The notes beneath the pieces are model-generated. The model did not search any database, was not told the origin of the DNA, and saw nothing but the letters and a program-made list of their open reading frames with translations. The position numbers and the translations under genes were made by a program. Below, one piece after another: positions 10,889-22,204 of a stretch of 58,879 nucleotides of DNA. How positions within the stretch are numbered: position 1 is the stretch's first letter; each line of letters starts with the position of its first letter. The stretch covers positions 1 to 58,879 of the forward strand of contig NZ_QEPO01000009.1 of assembly GCF_003252725.1 (NCBI RefSeq). The letters run 5' to 3'. The DNA comes from Haemophilus parainfluenzae (GTDB lineage: Bacteria; Pseudomonadota; Gammaproteobacteria; Enterobacterales; Pasteurellaceae).

Positions 10889-10916
10889 TAAAAGGGAGCG
10901 AAAGCTCCCTTTTTTG
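10889..10916 (+). terminator. Terminator after the peroxiredoxin gene
   Basis: AAAGGGAGC (10891-10899) and GCTCCCTTT pair around a GAAA tetraloop and are followed by T residues. This is a strong intrinsic terminator, also usable by the leftward gene ending at 10940. Confidence 0.92.
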
Positions 10917-10939
10917 TTGTCTATTGTCTTGTTATGTTC

Positions 10940-11257
10940 TTAAGCGTTAAAACCAATGTAGCAAACTGAGATTAAAACGACATAAAAAACGACCGCACTT
11001 AACAGTAATAATTTTACGGCTAGTTTTGGTTTATGTTGATGCAATTTATAAAGTAAACGCGCAATTAAGACTAAAACAAAGGGATAAACCCAAAAGATAA
11101 TAGAGAAAAGATCGATCTGAAAACCGCTCAGTGTAGGGTTTTTTACAAAAGCAGTAGAAAGCAGAGAGGCCATAGGCCACAGTAAAATGGGTAAACAAAA
11201 TGCCGCAAGTCCCCAAGTGAAGCCACTAAATCCTGTCGGCATAGTTTGTTTTTTCAT
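10940..11257 (-). CDS. Small integral membrane protein, function unknown
   Basis: I do not recognise a characterised family. The 105 aa contain three hydrophobic segments, at about residues 13-38 (WGLAAFCLPILLWPMASLL), 48-67 (FSIIFWVYPFVLVLIARLLY) and 80-102 (AVKLLLLSAVVFYVVLISVCYI), linked by a short basic stretch HQHKPKLAVK. No enzymatic motif is visible. It stands alone between two opposed transcripts. An uptake signal lies in the gene near 10990, arguing that it is an established Haemophilus gene and not a chance frame. Confidence 0.75.
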   Translation of the reverse strand: MKKQTMPTGFSGFTWGLAAFCLPILLWPMASLLSTAFVKNPTLSGFQIDLFSIIFWVYPFVLVLIARLLYKLHQHKPKLAVKLLLLSAVVFYVVLISVCYIGFNA

Positions 11258-11307
11258 AATGAACCTTATATGATGAACAAAAATTAAATGAAAAAGGAAT
11301 ATAGCAA

Positions 11308-11934
11308 ATGCAGCCTTTATTTGGTAGCGAAACTGATGGGATTCAAGAGAGAAAATTGGTGAAACGTCTATTAAGAAAGAAAAAAATTACGTTTATTTTG
11401 ACCGCACTTTGCGCGTTGATTTATCTTTTGCAGAATATCGGATTTGAAGAGCCAATTATGGATTTATTCCATTATCCGGCTTATTCTTGGGAAGATCAGG
11501 AAGTATGGCGCTATTTCACTCATGCTATTGTTCATTTGTCGGTACCGCATATTTTATTTAATCTTTCGTGGTTTTGGTTATTCGGTGGCGCGATTGAACG
11601 CCGATTTGGTTCTCTCCATTTTTTATTATTAGTTTTAGTCTCTGCTGCAGTGAGTGGCGCTGTACAGAATTATTTTACCGGTCCCGCCTTTTTCGGGCTA
11701 TCTGGTGTGGTTTATGCCGTGTTAGGTTATGTGTTGGTGGTGGACAAATTGCACCCGCATAGTTTTGACTTACCAGAAGGCTTTTTTACAATGTTACTGG
11801 TAGGGCTTGTATTTGGCTTTATTAGTCCGCTTTTTGGTATTAATATAGGGAACGCTGCTCATATTTCAGGCTTTATCTTAGGATTGGTTTGGGGATTTCT
11901 GCAGAGTAAAATTAATATTAAAAAGTTTAGCTAA
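11308..11934 (+). CDS. glpG: Rhomboid intramembrane serine protease GlpG
   Basis: A six-helix inner-membrane protease that cleaves transmembrane substrates. Catalytic Ser132 sits in FFGLSGVVYA (the GxSG motif) and His185 in GNAAHISG, the same pair as in the structurally solved H. influenzae GlpG. The loop segment WRYFTHAIVHLSVPHILFNL is also typical. At 208 aa the predicted N-terminus is somewhat longer than the H. influenzae protein (about 192 aa). The ATG at 11308 is preceded by AAAAAGGAA. It lies 21 bp from glpR and is probably cotranscribed with it. Confidence 0.96.
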   Translation: MQPLFGSETDGIQERKLVKRLLRKKKITFILTALCALIYLLQNIGFEEPIMDLFHYPAYSWEDQEVWRYFTHAIVHLSVPHILFNLSWFWLFGGAIERRFGSLHFLLLVLVSAAVSGAVQNYFTGPAFFGLSGVVYAVLGYVLVVDKLHPHSFDLPEGFFTMLLVGLVFGFISPLFGINIGNAAHISGFILGLVWGFLQSKINIKKFS

Positions 11935-11955
11935 TTCAAATTTATAGGCATTTAT

Positions 11956-12711
11956 ATGAAACAATCATTACGCCATCAGAAAATTATTGAGCTTGTAAAG
12001 CTAAAAGGGTATGCCAGTACAGAAGAGCTGGTTATCGAACTGGAAGTCAGCCCACAGACCATTAGACGCGATCTTAATATCCTTGCAGAACAAGATTTAA
12101 TTCGTCGTCATCATGGTGGCGCGGCACCTTCTTCTACCGCAGAAAATTCTGATTATATTGAACGTAAACAATTTTTCCCTTCCCAAAAAAGCGCCATTGC
12201 TCGTGAAGTGGCAAAACGTATTCCAAACGGTGCATCCTTATTTATTGATATTGGTACCACGCCTGAAGCTGTAGCAAGTGCTTTATTAAACCATGAACGG
12301 TTACGTATTGTGACGAATAATATCAATGCCGCTCATTTATTACGCCAAAATGAAACCTTTGATATTACGATGGCGGGCGGTTCCTTACGTAAGGATGGGG
12401 GGATTATTGGTGAGGCAACGGTTAATTTTATTTCGCAATTCCGTTTAGATTTTGGGATTCTCGGGATTAGTGCGATCGACCTTGATGGCTCATTATTAGA
12501 TTATGATTATCATGAAGTTCAGGTGAAGCGAGCTATTATAGAAAGTTCGCGTCAAACATTGTTAGCAACCGACCATTCGAAATTCTCTCGACAAGCTATT
12601 GTACGGTTAGGTGAGCTTAAAGATGTGGATTATCTTTTCACCGATGATGTGCCAAAACAAATTGCAGATTATTTAGAAAATAGCAATACAAAGTTAGTGA
12701 TTTGCAAATGA
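11956..12711 (+). CDS. glpR: Glycerol-3-phosphate regulon repressor, DeoR family
   Basis: A repressor of glycerol catabolism genes, released by glycerol 3-phosphate. The DeoR-type winged helix-turn-helix (residues 6-57; GYASTEELVIELEVSPQTIRR) precedes the sugar-phosphate-sensing domain, which has DIGTTPEA and the C-terminal ATDHSKF motif. The length of 251 aa matches E. coli GlpR. The glpG-glpR order is that of E. coli glpEGR. No glp catabolic gene occurs in the window, so its targets are elsewhere. Confidence 0.93.
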   Translation: MKQSLRHQKIIELVKLKGYASTEELVIELEVSPQTIRRDLNILAEQDLIRRHHGGAAPSSTAENSDYIERKQFFPSQKSAIAREVAKRIPNGASLFIDIGTTPEAVASALLNHERLRIVTNNINAAHLLRQNETFDITMAGGSLRKDGGIIGEATVNFISQFRLDFGILGISAIDLDGSLLDYDYHEVQVKRAIIESSRQTLLATDHSKFSRQAIVRLGELKDVDYLFTDDVPKQIADYLENSNTKLVICK

Positions 12712-12721
12712 TAGAAATAGG

Positions 12722-12753
12722 AAGTGCGGCCAAAATTGACCGCACTTTTTTTT
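12722..12753 (+). terminator. Uptake-signal-pair terminator after glpR
   Basis: AAGTGCGGCC (12722-12731) and GACCGCACTT (12738-12747) pair with one mismatch and run into eight T residues. The left arm carries a T-to-C change from the consensus uptake core. Confidence 0.85.
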
Positions 12754-13133
12754 GTAGGCATCCATGCTTAGCCACTGCTGTTTCGACCAATCCAAAATTA
12801 ACCCCATTCATGCCAACATCCTTATTAATATGAGATAAGGCTAATTTTGCTGCATATTAAATTTTAGGGATAAAAACGGACGACAAATCATTCGACTGCC
12901 AATTCTTTATTTAGGACTACGGGGAAGGTTTGCTTGAAGAGTCAAGAAAGACAAGATCTTGATAGATCAAGTGGAGTACATCGAGATCCCTCTCTAAATG
13001 TAATTTATTTATACTGCTGTTTTTAAAAAAAGGGAATATTAAAATTACAAATCTGTGATCGAGATCACAATTTAAATGCAAAAAGCAAGCCACTTATTTT
13101 TGTTAGAAAATAAGCGGCTATTTTACAGATTTT
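12754..13133. promoter_or_regulatory. Gene-free 380-bp region with a perfect CRP site; possible small RNA locus
   Basis: No protein-coding frame can be supported here. TGTGATCGAGATCACA (13054-13069) is a perfect CRP palindrome, but no gene starts downstream of it in either direction. On the minus strand TATAAA (13013-13008) would put a start near 13001, leaving CRP centred about 61 bp upstream, a standard class I position. The predicted transcript would carry two adjacent hairpins (CTTGATAGATCAAG at 12958-12971; CTTGA-N4-TCAAG at 12933-12946). A CRP-controlled small RNA is a reasonable guess, not a demonstrated gene. Confidence 0.4.
13089..13120 (-). terminator. Hairpin terminator after trmL
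   Basis: AGCCACTTATTTT and AAAATAAGCGGCT pair with one A/C mismatch around a short loop. On the minus strand it is followed by TGCTTTTTG, just beyond the trmL stop. Confidence 0.65.
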
Positions 13134-13619
<486 letters not shown>

Positions 13620-14204
13620 CTAATCTTTTTGATACAGGCGATAACTCACCATGCCTGCGGTTTTCTCTTTCAGTAATTGCCAATTGTCAGGCACGCTAAG
13701 TGGTTTGTCTTTTTCTGTTTCAACATAAATCAATGTATGAGGTAAGAGCCAATTCTTTTCTTCTAAAAGTGCAATCGCTTGTTCTGCTAAACCAAAATGG
13801 AAAGGCGGATCTAAAAATACTACATCAAAGTGCGGTTGATTTTGCGCTTGTTTTAAAAATTCTAAACTATTTTGATTGATCACCTGAGCTTGTTCACTCG
13901 TTGTTTTTAGTGTGTGCAAATTTTTCTTTAATTGATTTGCTACATTTTTATCTAACTCTAAAAACGTCACCTGTTTCGCTTGGCGAGAAAGAGCTTCAAA
14001 ACCAAGTGAGCCACTGCCTGCAAAGCAATCAAGACAATGGCTATCCACAATGTAAGGCATCAACCAGTTGAATAAGGTTTCTTTTACGCGATCGCCTGTT
14101 GGACGCAAACCTTCAGCATTTAAAACCGGTAATTTTCGTCCACGCCAAAGACCCGCGATGATTCGAACTTCGCCTTTGGCATTTTGAACTTGCATTTTTT
14201 TCAT
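13620..14204 (-). CDS. rsmD: 16S rRNA (guanine-966-N2)-methyltransferase
   Basis: The product methylates G966 in the 30S subunit. SAM motif I is LDCFAGSGSLGFEALSR (about residues 58-74), and the catalytic N-methyltransferase motif is DPPFHFG (about 132-138). RPTGDRVKETLFNWL near residue 35 is characteristic of the family. The length is 194 aa. It is divergent from ftsY, as in E. coli. A second in-frame ATG three codons in (MKKMQV) could be the true start. An uptake signal lies inside near 13829. Confidence 0.95.
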   Translation of the reverse strand: MKKMQVQNAKGEVRIIAGLWRGRKLPVLNAEGLRPTGDRVKETLFNWLMPYIVDSHCLDCFAGSGSLGFEALSRQAKQVTFLELDKNVANQLKKNLHTLKTTSEQAQVINQNSLEFLKQAQNQPHFDVVFLDPPFHFGLAEQAIALLEEKNWLLPHTLIYVETEKDKPLSVPDNWQLLKEKTAGMVSYRLYQKD

Positions 14205-14302
14205 AAAGAAACAGATTTTTAGTGAAAATTGTGCTTAGTTTAGACGATTTTTTGCTAGAATAGGCAGTATTTTTTACAGATTTGTGTTTAAGAGAAGAAT
14301 TT

Positions 14303-15760
14303 ATGTCAGAAGAAAAGAAAAAAGGTGGATTTTGGGCCTCCCTTTTTGGTCGCAATAAAAAGCAAGAAGAACAAAAAATTGAGCCAATTATTGAAGAGCC
14401 ATCTGTAGAACCTGTCGATGTTTCACCTGAGGAAGAAATTGTTCACGCTGAAGAGAACGTTCAATTAGAACAAGTTGAACAGGAAGAATTACAGGAATTA
14501 GCTGAACAACTGCAAGAAGATAAAGCAGAAGAGGTCGTTGTTGAGCATCTTGAACCTATCGTAGAACAAGTGATTTCACCTGAAAGTGCGGTCAATATTG
14601 AACCTGTTTTAGATACACCGGTGATTGAAACAATTGACGAAGAAACGGTGAAAACAGAAGAAATTTCAATCGCACTTCCTACAGAAGAGCCAGCAGAAAG
14701 CATTATTGAACCAGATAATGTCATTGAAGATCTTCCTGTGGTTGAAGCGGAGATTGAATCTGAAATTGTTGAAGATGTTAAAGACGAATTACGTTCAGAT
14801 ATCAATACCGAAACGCAAGAAAAACCAAGTGAAGGTGGCTTTTTCAGCCGTTTAGTTAAAGGCTTGCTCAAAACCAAACAAAATATTGGTGCGGGTTTCC
14901 GATCTTTCTTTTTAGGCAAAAAAATTGATGATGATTTGTTTGATGAGTTGGAAGAGCAGCTTTTGATTGCCGATATTGGCGTGCCAACAACCAATAAGAT
15001 CATTAAGAATTTAACGGAGCACGCAAGTCGTAAACAATTACAAGATGCGGAATTACTTTACCAACAACTTAAAGTTGAAATGGCGGAGATCTTAAAACCT
15101 GTCGCGCAGCCGTTAGTTATTGATAGCACTAAAAAACCGTACGTTATTTTAATGGTTGGCGTAAATGGTGTAGGTAAAACAACCACAATTGGTAAGTTAG
15201 CTCGTAAATTCCAAAATGAAGGTAAATCAGTCATGTTAGCAGCAGGGGATACTTTCCGTGCCGCAGCAGTAGAACAACTTCAAGTATGGGGTGAGCGAAA
15301 CAATATTCCGGTGGTGGCACAAAGTACGGGTTCAGATTCTGCGTCGGTGATTTTTGATGCAATGCAATCTGCCGCAGCACGTAACATTGATATTTTAATT
15401 GCGGATACGGCAGGACGTTTACAAAATAAAAATAATCTCATGGATGAATTGAAGAAAATTGTTCGTGTCATGAGAAAATACGATGAAACCGCACCGCACG
15501 AAATCATGCTTACCTTAGATGCGGGTACAGGGCAGAATGCCATTAGCCAAGCCAAACTCTTTAATGAGGCTGTTGGGTTAACAGGTATTACATTAACCAA
15601 ATTAGATGGAACAGCAAAAGGTGGGGTAATTTTCGCCATTGCAGATCAGTTTAATTTACCAATTCGTTATATTGGTATGGGTGAAAAAATTGAAGATTTA
15701 CGCGAATTTAATGCAGAAGAATTTATTGAAGCATTGTTTGTTCACGAAAATGAAGAATAA
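14303..15760 (+). CDS. ftsY: Signal recognition particle receptor FtsY
   Basis: The GTPase that docks SRP-ribosome complexes at the inner membrane. The N-terminal A domain (about residues 1-180) is very acidic, rich in Glu-Val-Glu repeats, and mediates membrane association. The NG domain follows, with GVNGVGKTTT (G1), DTFRAAAVEQL, DTAGRLQNK and TKLDGTAKGG. I chose the ATG at 14303 because AAGAGAAG sits 5-12 nt upstream; an upstream TTG in frame at 14282 lacks support. The resulting length is 485 aa. ftsE follows after 14 nt. One uptake signal lies in the A-domain coding part (14582). Confidence 0.97.
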   Translation: MSEEKKKGGFWASLFGRNKKQEEQKIEPIIEEPSVEPVDVSPEEEIVHAEENVQLEQVEQEELQELAEQLQEDKAEEVVVEHLEPIVEQVISPESAVNIEPVLDTPVIETIDEETVKTEEISIALPTEEPAESIIEPDNVIEDLPVVEAEIESEIVEDVKDELRSDINTETQEKPSEGGFFSRLVKGLLKTKQNIGAGFRSFFLGKKIDDDLFDELEEQLLIADIGVPTTNKIIKNLTEHASRKQLQDAELLYQQLKVEMAEILKPVAQPLVIDSTKKPYVILMVGVNGVGKTTTIGKLARKFQNEGKSVMLAAGDTFRAAAVEQLQVWGERNNIPVVAQSTGSDSASVIFDAMQSAAARNIDILIADTAGRLQNKNNLMDELKKIVRVMRKYDETAPHEIMLTLDAGTGQNAISQAKLFNEAVGLTGITLTKLDGTAKGGVIFAIADQFNLPIRYIGMGEKIEDLREFNAEEFIEALFVHENEE

Positions 15761-15774
15761 AAAGGAATAATAAA

Positions 15775-16431
15775 GTGATTCGATTTTCAAATGTCTCTAA
15801 AGCTTATCATGGTGCGACTCAGCCGGCCTTGCAGGGTTTGAATTTTCATCTGCCTGTCGGAAGTATGACTTATCTTGTTGGGCATTCTGGCGCGGGTAAA
15901 AGTACCTTGCTTAAATTAATCATGGGAATGGAAAAGGCGAATGCCGGTAATATTTGGTTTAATGGTCATGATATTACGCGTTTGTCTAAATATGAAATCC
16001 CATTTTTACGTCGTCAAATCGGTATGGTTCACCAAGATTATCGTTTATTAACGGATCGTAGCGTGGTAGAAAATGTGGCGCTGCCATTGATTATTGCTGG
16101 CATGAACCCGAAAGAAGCACATACACGTGCATTGGTTGCATTAGATCGTGTGGGCTTACGTAGTAAAGCGAATTATATGCCGCCACAAATCTCAGGTGGG
16201 GAACAACAACGTGTAGATATCGCACGCGCAATCGTACATAAACCGCAACTTTTATTAGCGGATGAGCCGACTGGCAACCTTGATGATGAACTTTCCTTAG
16301 GGATTTTTAATCTTTTTGAAGAGTTTAATCGTTTAGGCATGACAGTCTTAATTGCGACACACGATATCAATTTAATTCAACAAAAACCAAAACCATGTCT
16401 TGTACTTGAACAAGGCTATTTACGCTATTAA
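15775..16431 (+). CDS. ftsE: Cell division ATP-binding protein FtsE
   Basis: The ABC ATPase of the FtsEX complex, which drives septal peptidoglycan hydrolase activation from the cytoplasmic side. The Walker A is GHSGAGKS (residues 36-43), the signature is SGGEQQRVDIARA (the Q-loop lies just before it) and the Walker B is LLLADEPTGNLD. The length is 218 aa. The start is GTG, preceded by AAAAAGGAATAA. Its position between ftsY and ftsX is the classic ftsYEX operon. Confidence 0.97.
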   Translation: MIRFSNVSKAYHGATQPALQGLNFHLPVGSMTYLVGHSGAGKSTLLKLIMGMEKANAGNIWFNGHDITRLSKYEIPFLRRQIGMVHQDYRLLTDRSVVENVALPLIIAGMNPKEAHTRALVALDRVGLRSKANYMPPQISGGEQQRVDIARAIVHKPQLLLADEPTGNLDDELSLGIFNLFEEFNRLGMTVLIATHDINLIQQKPKPCLVLEQGYLRY

Positions 16432-16440
16432 GGATAAAAA

Positions 16441-17373
16441 ATGACAAGACGTATTGATGCTTCTTTTGGCGTGCAAACTGCCTATACCTTGCGTTCTGTT
16501 TTGGGCGATTTGGTAAAACGTAAATTTGGTACATTGCTAACAATTTTAGTCATTGCCGTGTCTTTAACGATTCCAACGGTGAGCTATTTGTTATGGAAAA
16601 ATTTACATTTAGCGACGACTCAATTTTATCCGGAAAGCGAACTCACAATCTACTTACACAAAAATTTAAGTGAAGAAGATGCTAACTTAGTGGTGGAAAA
16701 AATCCGTCAACAAGAAGGCGTGGAATCTTTAAATTATGTTTCTCGCCAAGAAAGCTTAAAAGAATTCAAGAGTTGGTCTGGTTTTGGTGAAGAATTAGAG
16801 ATTTTAGATGATAATCCATTACCGGCTGTCGTGATGGTGAAGCCGTCTAAAGACTTTAATGCATCTGAAAAACGAGCAGAATTACGTACCAATTTAAATA
16901 AAATTAAAGGGGTGCAAGAAGTTCGTTTAGATAACGATTGGATGGAAAAATTGACCGCACTTTCGTGGTTATTTGCGCATGTGGCAATTTTCTGTACGGT
17001 TTTGATGACTATTGCGGTGTTCCTTGTTATCGGAAATAGTATTCGCTCTGATGTCTATAGTAGTCGAGCAAGTATTGATGTGATGAAACTATTAGGTGCG
17101 ACAGATCAATTCATTCTTCGTCCTTATCTTTATACCGGTATGATTTATGCGGTGTTGGGCGGATTGGTTGCAGCACTCTTTAGCAGTCTTATTGTCGGGT
17201 ACTTTACTTCAGCGGTGAAATATGTAACGGATATCTTTGCGGTTACATTTGAGCTCAATGGATTAGGCGTAGGCGAGCTGATCTTCTTATTAGTCAGCTG
17301 CTTGATTATGGGCTATGTTGGCGCTTGGATTGCAGCAACAAGACATATTGCAATGTTAGATAACAAACTATAG
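16441..17373 (+). CDS. ftsX: Cell division permease-like protein FtsX
   Basis: The membrane subunit of FtsEX. There are four membrane segments, at about residues 29-50, 175-198, 225-250 and 278-301, with a large periplasmic loop (about 50-170) that contacts EnvC-type hydrolase activators. The conserved segment SIRSDVYSSRASIDVMKLLGATDQFI follows the second helix. The length is 310 aa. It begins 9 nt after ftsE. An uptake signal is embedded near 16951. Confidence 0.96.
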   Translation: MTRRIDASFGVQTAYTLRSVLGDLVKRKFGTLLTILVIAVSLTIPTVSYLLWKNLHLATTQFYPESELTIYLHKNLSEEDANLVVEKIRQQEGVESLNYVSRQESLKEFKSWSGFGEELEILDDNPLPAVVMVKPSKDFNASEKRAELRTNLNKIKGVQEVRLDNDWMEKLTALSWLFAHVAIFCTVLMTIAVFLVIGNSIRSDVYSSRASIDVMKLLGATDQFILRPYLYTGMIYAVLGGLVAALFSSLIVGYFTSAVKYVTDIFAVTFELNGLGVGELIFLLVSCLIMGYVGAWIAATRHIAMLDNKL

Positions 17374-17387
17374 ATTTCATTTATATT

Positions 17388-17452
17388 AAAGTGCGGTCAT
17401 TTTTTGTCGTGTTTTCATCTGAAAACATTCGGGAAAATGACCGCACTTTTTT
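17388..17452 (+). terminator. Terminator after ftsX built from two uptake signals
   Basis: AAAGTGCGGTCATTTT (17388-17403) and AAAATGACCGCACTTT (17434-17449) form a 16-bp stem, with an inner GTTTTC-ATCT-GAAAAC hairpin and a T tail. It isolates ftsYEX from the S10 operon. Confidence 0.85.
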
Positions 17453-17480
17453 GTATGTGGAAATTAATTGAACAAAAAGC

Positions 17481-17509
17481 TTGCATAATTAGGTGTTTTT
17501 GTGTAATAT
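17481..17509 (+). promoter_or_regulatory. S10 operon promoter
   Basis: TTGCAT (17481-17486) and TAATAT (17504-17509) lie 17 bp apart, about 195 bp before rpsJ. The start would fall near 17516, at the base of the first leader hairpin. Confidence 0.75.
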
Positions 17510-17514
17510 CCACG

Positions 17515-18015
<501 letters not shown>

Positions 18016-18031
18016 TTAAGAGGTTATTACA

Positions 18032-18658
18032 ATGATTGGTTTAGTCGGTCGTAAAGTTGGTATGACCCGTATCTTCAATGAAGACGGTGTTTCTGTACCA
18101 GTTACCGTTATCGAAATCGAAGCCAACCGCGTAACTCAAGTTAAAACTCTTGAAAACGATGGCTATACTGCAGTTCAAGTTACTACTGGTTCTAAAAAAG
18201 CGAATCGTGTAACTAAACCTGAAGCAGGTCATTTCGTGAAAGCAGGTGTTGAAGCTGGTCGCGGTTTATGGGAATTTCGTACTGAAGGTGAAGAATTCAC
18301 TTTAGGTCAAGAAATCAATGTTGACATCTTTGCAGATGTTAAAAAAGTAGATGTTACTGGTACTTCTAAAGGTAAAGGTTTCCAAGGTGGTGTTAAACGT
18401 TGGAACTTCCGTACTCAAGATGCTACACACGGTAACTCTTTATCACATCGTGTACTTGGTTCTATTGGTCAAAACCAAACTCCAGGTCGTGTGTTTAAAG
18501 GTAAAAAAATGGCAGGACATTTAGGTGCTGAGCGTGTAACCGTTCAATCACTTGAAGTTGTTCGTGTAGATGCTGAGCGTAAATTGCTATTAGTAAAAGG
18601 TTCTGTACCTGGTGCTATCAATGGCGATGTTATCGTTAAGCCAGCAGTTAAAGCATAA
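18032..18658 (+). CDS. rplC: 50S ribosomal protein L3
   Basis: An early-assembly large-subunit protein whose long loop reaches the peptidyl-transferase centre. The loop sequence [21 protein letters not shown] is intact, including the glutamine (GQNQ) that PrmB methylates in E. coli. The length of 208 aa matches the family. It lies 16 nt after rpsJ with AAGAGG before the ATG. Confidence 0.98.
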   Translation: MIGLVGRKVGMTRIFNEDGVSVPVTVIEIEANRVTQVKTLENDGYTAVQVTTGSKKANRVTKPEAGHFVKAGVEAGRGLWEFRTEGEEFTLGQEINVDIFADVKKVDVTGTSKGKGFQGGVKRWNFRTQDATHGNSLSHRVLGSIGQNQTPGRVFKGKKMAGHLGAERVTVQSLEVVRVDAERKLLLVKGSVPGAINGDVIVKPAVKA

Positions 18659-18673
18659 GTCTAGGAGATAGAG

Positions 18674-19276
18674 ATGGAATTACAAGTTGTAGGTGCAAAC
18701 GCACTAACTGTTTCTGAAACTACCTTCGGACGTGAGTTTAACGAAGCTTTGATTCACCAAGTTGTTGTTGCTTATGCAGCAGGTGCTCGTCAAGGTACTC
18801 GTGCGCAAAAAACTCGTGCTGAAGTGTCTGGTTCAGGTAAAAAACCTTGGCGTCAAAAAGGTACAGGTCGTGCTCGTTCTGGTGATATCAAATCACCAAT
18901 CTGGCGTTCTGGTGGTACAACCTTCGCGGCTAAACCACAAGATCACAGCCAAAAAGTGAACAAGAAAATGTACCGTGGTGCTATCAAAAGCATTCTTTCT
19001 GAATTAGTTCGTCAAGACCGTTTGGTTGTTGTTGAAAAATTCGAATTAGATGCACCAAAAACTAAAGTTTTAGTACAAAAATTAAAAGATTTAGCAGTTG
19101 AAGATGCGTTAATAATCACAGCAAGTTTAGATGAAAATCTATTCTTAGCGGCACGTAACTTATATAAAGTTGATGTACGTGATGTTCAAGGTATCGATCC
19201 AGTTAGCTTAATCGCTTTCGATAAAGTGATTGTTACTGTTGACGCTGTGAAACAAATTGAGGAGATCCTAGCATGA
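18674..19276 (+). CDS. rplD: 50S ribosomal protein L4
   Basis: A large-subunit protein lining the exit tunnel, and the autogenous regulator of the S10 operon through its leader. The extended tunnel loop [26 protein letters not shown] region (about residues 47-75) is conserved. The length is 200 aa. The stop overlaps the rplW ATG by 4 nt (ATGA), giving coupled translation. Confidence 0.98.
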   Translation: MELQVVGANALTVSETTFGREFNEALIHQVVVAYAAGARQGTRAQKTRAEVSGSGKKPWRQKGTGRARSGDIKSPIWRSGGTTFAAKPQDHSQKVNKKMYRGAIKSILSELVRQDRLVVVEKFELDAPKTKVLVQKLKDLAVEDALIITASLDENLFLAARNLYKVDVRDVQGIDPVSLIAFDKVIVTVDAVKQIEEILA

Positions 19277-19572
19277 GTCAAGAACGTTTGCTAAGCGTGC
19301 TACGTGCACCGCACATCTCTGAAAAAGCAACTAACAATGCTGAAAAATCTAACACTGTTGTACTTAAAGTTGCTTTAGATGCGAACAAAGCTGAAATTGC
19401 TGCTGCTGTTGCTCAATTATTTGAAGTAAAAGTTGACTCAGTTCGTACTGTGGTTGTTAAAGGTAAAACTAAACGCCGTGGTAACAAAATGGGTCGTCGC
19501 AGCGACTGGAAAAAAGCTTATGTAACTTTAGCCGAAGGCCAAAACTTGGACTTCGTGGACAGTGCAGAGTAA
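19273..19572 (+). CDS. rplW: 50S ribosomal protein L23
   Basis: A tunnel-exit protein that docks trigger factor and SRP. The family start [20 protein letters not shown] and the basic loop [20 protein letters not shown] are present. The length of 99 aa is normal. It overlaps rplD by 4 nt. Confidence 0.97.
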   Translation: MSQERLLSVLRAPHISEKATNNAEKSNTVVLKVALDANKAEIAAAVAQLFEVKVDSVRTVVVKGKTKRRGNKMGRRSDWKKAYVTLAEGQNLDFVDSAE

Positions 19573-19589
19573 TCGGAGGAAATTAGAGA

Positions 19590-20411
19590 ATGGCTATCGT
19601 TAAATGTAAGCCGACCTCCGCTGGTCGTCGTCACGTTGTTAAAATCGTGAACCCTGAATTACACAAGGGTAAACCTTACGCGCCTCTTCTAGATACTAAA
19701 TCTAAAACTGGTGGTCGTAACAATTATGGTCGTATTACCACTCGCCACATCGGTGGTGGTCATAAACAACATTACCGTTTAATCGATTTCAAACGTAACA
19801 AGTTAGATATCCCAGCGGTTGTTGAACGTTTAGAATATGATCCAAACCGTTCAGCTAACATTGCTTTAGTGCTTTATAAAGATGGTGAACGCCGTTATAT
19901 CTTAGCACCTAAAGGTTTGTCAGTTGGCGATCAAATCCAATCTGGCGTTAACTCACCTATTAAAGTAGGTAACTCATTACCAATGCGTAATATCCCAGTT
20001 GGTTCAACAGTACATAACGTTGAATTAAAACCAGGTAAAGGCGGTCAAATCGCTCGTTCTGCTGGTGCTTATGTACAAATCATCGCTCGTGAAGGCAACT
20101 ACGTAACTTTACGTTTACGTTCAGGCGAAATGCGTAAAGTATTAGCTGAATGTGTTGCTACAATCGGTGAAGTTGGTAACTCAGAACATATGCTTCGCGT
20201 ATTGGGTAAAGCTGGTGCTAATCGCTGGAGAGGCATTCGCCCTACAGTCCGTGGTACTGCAATGAACCCAGTAGATCACCCACACGGTGGTGGTGAAGGT
20301 CGTAACTTTGGTAAACACCCAGTAACTCCTTGGGGCGTTCAAACTAAAGGTAAGAAAACTCGTCACAACAAACGTACTGATAAATTCATCGTACGTCGTC
20401 GTGGCAAATAA
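19590..20411 (+). CDS. rplB: 50S ribosomal protein L2
   Basis: A core large-subunit protein needed for subunit association and for peptidyl-transferase structure. The conserved C-terminal region [20 protein letters not shown] contains the functionally important His (in GGG context), and the tail [19 protein letters not shown] is basic. The length is 273 aa, as in E. coli. AGGAAATT precedes the ATG. Confidence 0.98.
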   Translation: MAIVKCKPTSAGRRHVVKIVNPELHKGKPYAPLLDTKSKTGGRNNYGRITTRHIGGGHKQHYRLIDFKRNKLDIPAVVERLEYDPNRSANIALVLYKDGERRYILAPKGLSVGDQIQSGVNSPIKVGNSLPMRNIPVGSTVHNVELKPGKGGQIARSAGAYVQIIAREGNYVTLRLRSGEMRKVLAECVATIGEVGNSEHMLRVLGKAGANRWRGIRPTVRGTAMNPVDHPHGGGEGRNFGKHPVTPWGVQTKGKKTRHNKRTDKFIVRRRGK

Positions 20412-20432
20412 TTTAAATTAATAAGAGGATAA

Positions 20433-20711
<279 letters not shown>

Positions 20712-20722
20712 GAGGTAAATAG

Positions 20723-21055
<333 letters not shown>

Positions 21056-21072
21056 TAAGTAGAGGAATAGCA

Positions 21073-21780
21073 ATGGGTCAAAAAGTAAATCCAAATGGTA
21101 TTCGCCTAGGTATTGTAAAACCTTGGAACTCTACTTGGTTCGCGAATACACAAGATTTCGCCGACAATCTTGACGGTGACTTCAAAGTACGCAAATTCTT
21201 AACTAAAGAATTAGCAAACGCTTCGGTTTCACGTATTACTATTGAGCGTCCAGCGAAAAGTATTCGTGTAACAATTCACACAGCTCGCCCTGGTATCGTT
21301 ATCGGTAAAAAAGGTGAAGATGTTGAAAAATTACGTAACGCAGTATCTCAAATCGCTGGCGTTCCGGCTCAAATCAACATTGCTGAAGTGAAAAAACCGG
21401 AATTAGATGCAAAATTAGTTGCAGACAGCATCGCTTCTCAATTAGAACGTCGTGTAATGTTCCGTCGTGCTATGAAACGTGCGGTACAAAGCGCAATGCG
21501 TTTAGGTGCTAAAGGTATCAAAGTTGAAGTTAGCGGTCGTTTAGGTGGTGCAGAAATCGCACGTTCTGAATGGTATCGTGAAGGTCGTGTACCTCTACAT
21601 ACTCTTCGTGCGGACATCGATTATAACACTGCAGAAGCTCATACTACATACGGCGTAATTGGCGTTAAAGTATGGATCTTCAAAGGTGAAATTTTGGGTG
21701 GAATGGCTGCAGTTGCGCAATCAGAACAACAACCTGCCGACAAGCCTAAAAAGGCTCCGCGTGGCAAAGGTCGTAAGTAA
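21073..21780 (+). CDS. rpsC: 30S ribosomal protein S3
   Basis: A protein of the mRNA entry channel with helicase activity together with S4. The KH-type motif [16 protein letters not shown] (near residue 74) and the [17 protein letters not shown]-like segment ([20 protein letters not shown]) are conserved. The length of 235 aa is close to the E. coli protein (233). The C-terminal tail is Lys/Pro-rich, as usual. Confidence 0.98.
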   Translation: MGQKVNPNGIRLGIVKPWNSTWFANTQDFADNLDGDFKVRKFLTKELANASVSRITIERPAKSIRVTIHTARPGIVIGKKGEDVEKLRNAVSQIAGVPAQINIAEVKKPELDAKLVADSIASQLERRVMFRRAMKRAVQSAMRLGAKGIKVEVSGRLGGAEIARSEWYREGRVPLHTLRADIDYNTAEAHTTYGVIGVKVWIFKGEILGGMAAVAQSEQQPADKPKKAPRGKGRK

Positions 21781-21793
21781 GGAGAAACGCTAA

Positions 21794-22203
<410 letters not shown>

Positions 22204-22204
<1 letters not shown>

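Noticed and set aside
12780-12811. A minus-strand ATG (12811) with a short frame reading MNGVNFGLVETAVAKHG
   Set aside because: It continues through the uptake-signal hairpin into the glpR end, with no ribosome site and no family similarity.
14461-15003. A 180-codon frame opposite the ftsY A domain
   Set aside because: It is a serine/threonine-rich reverse-strand shadow of the Glu/Val-rich FtsY acidic domain, with no ribosome site or known motif.
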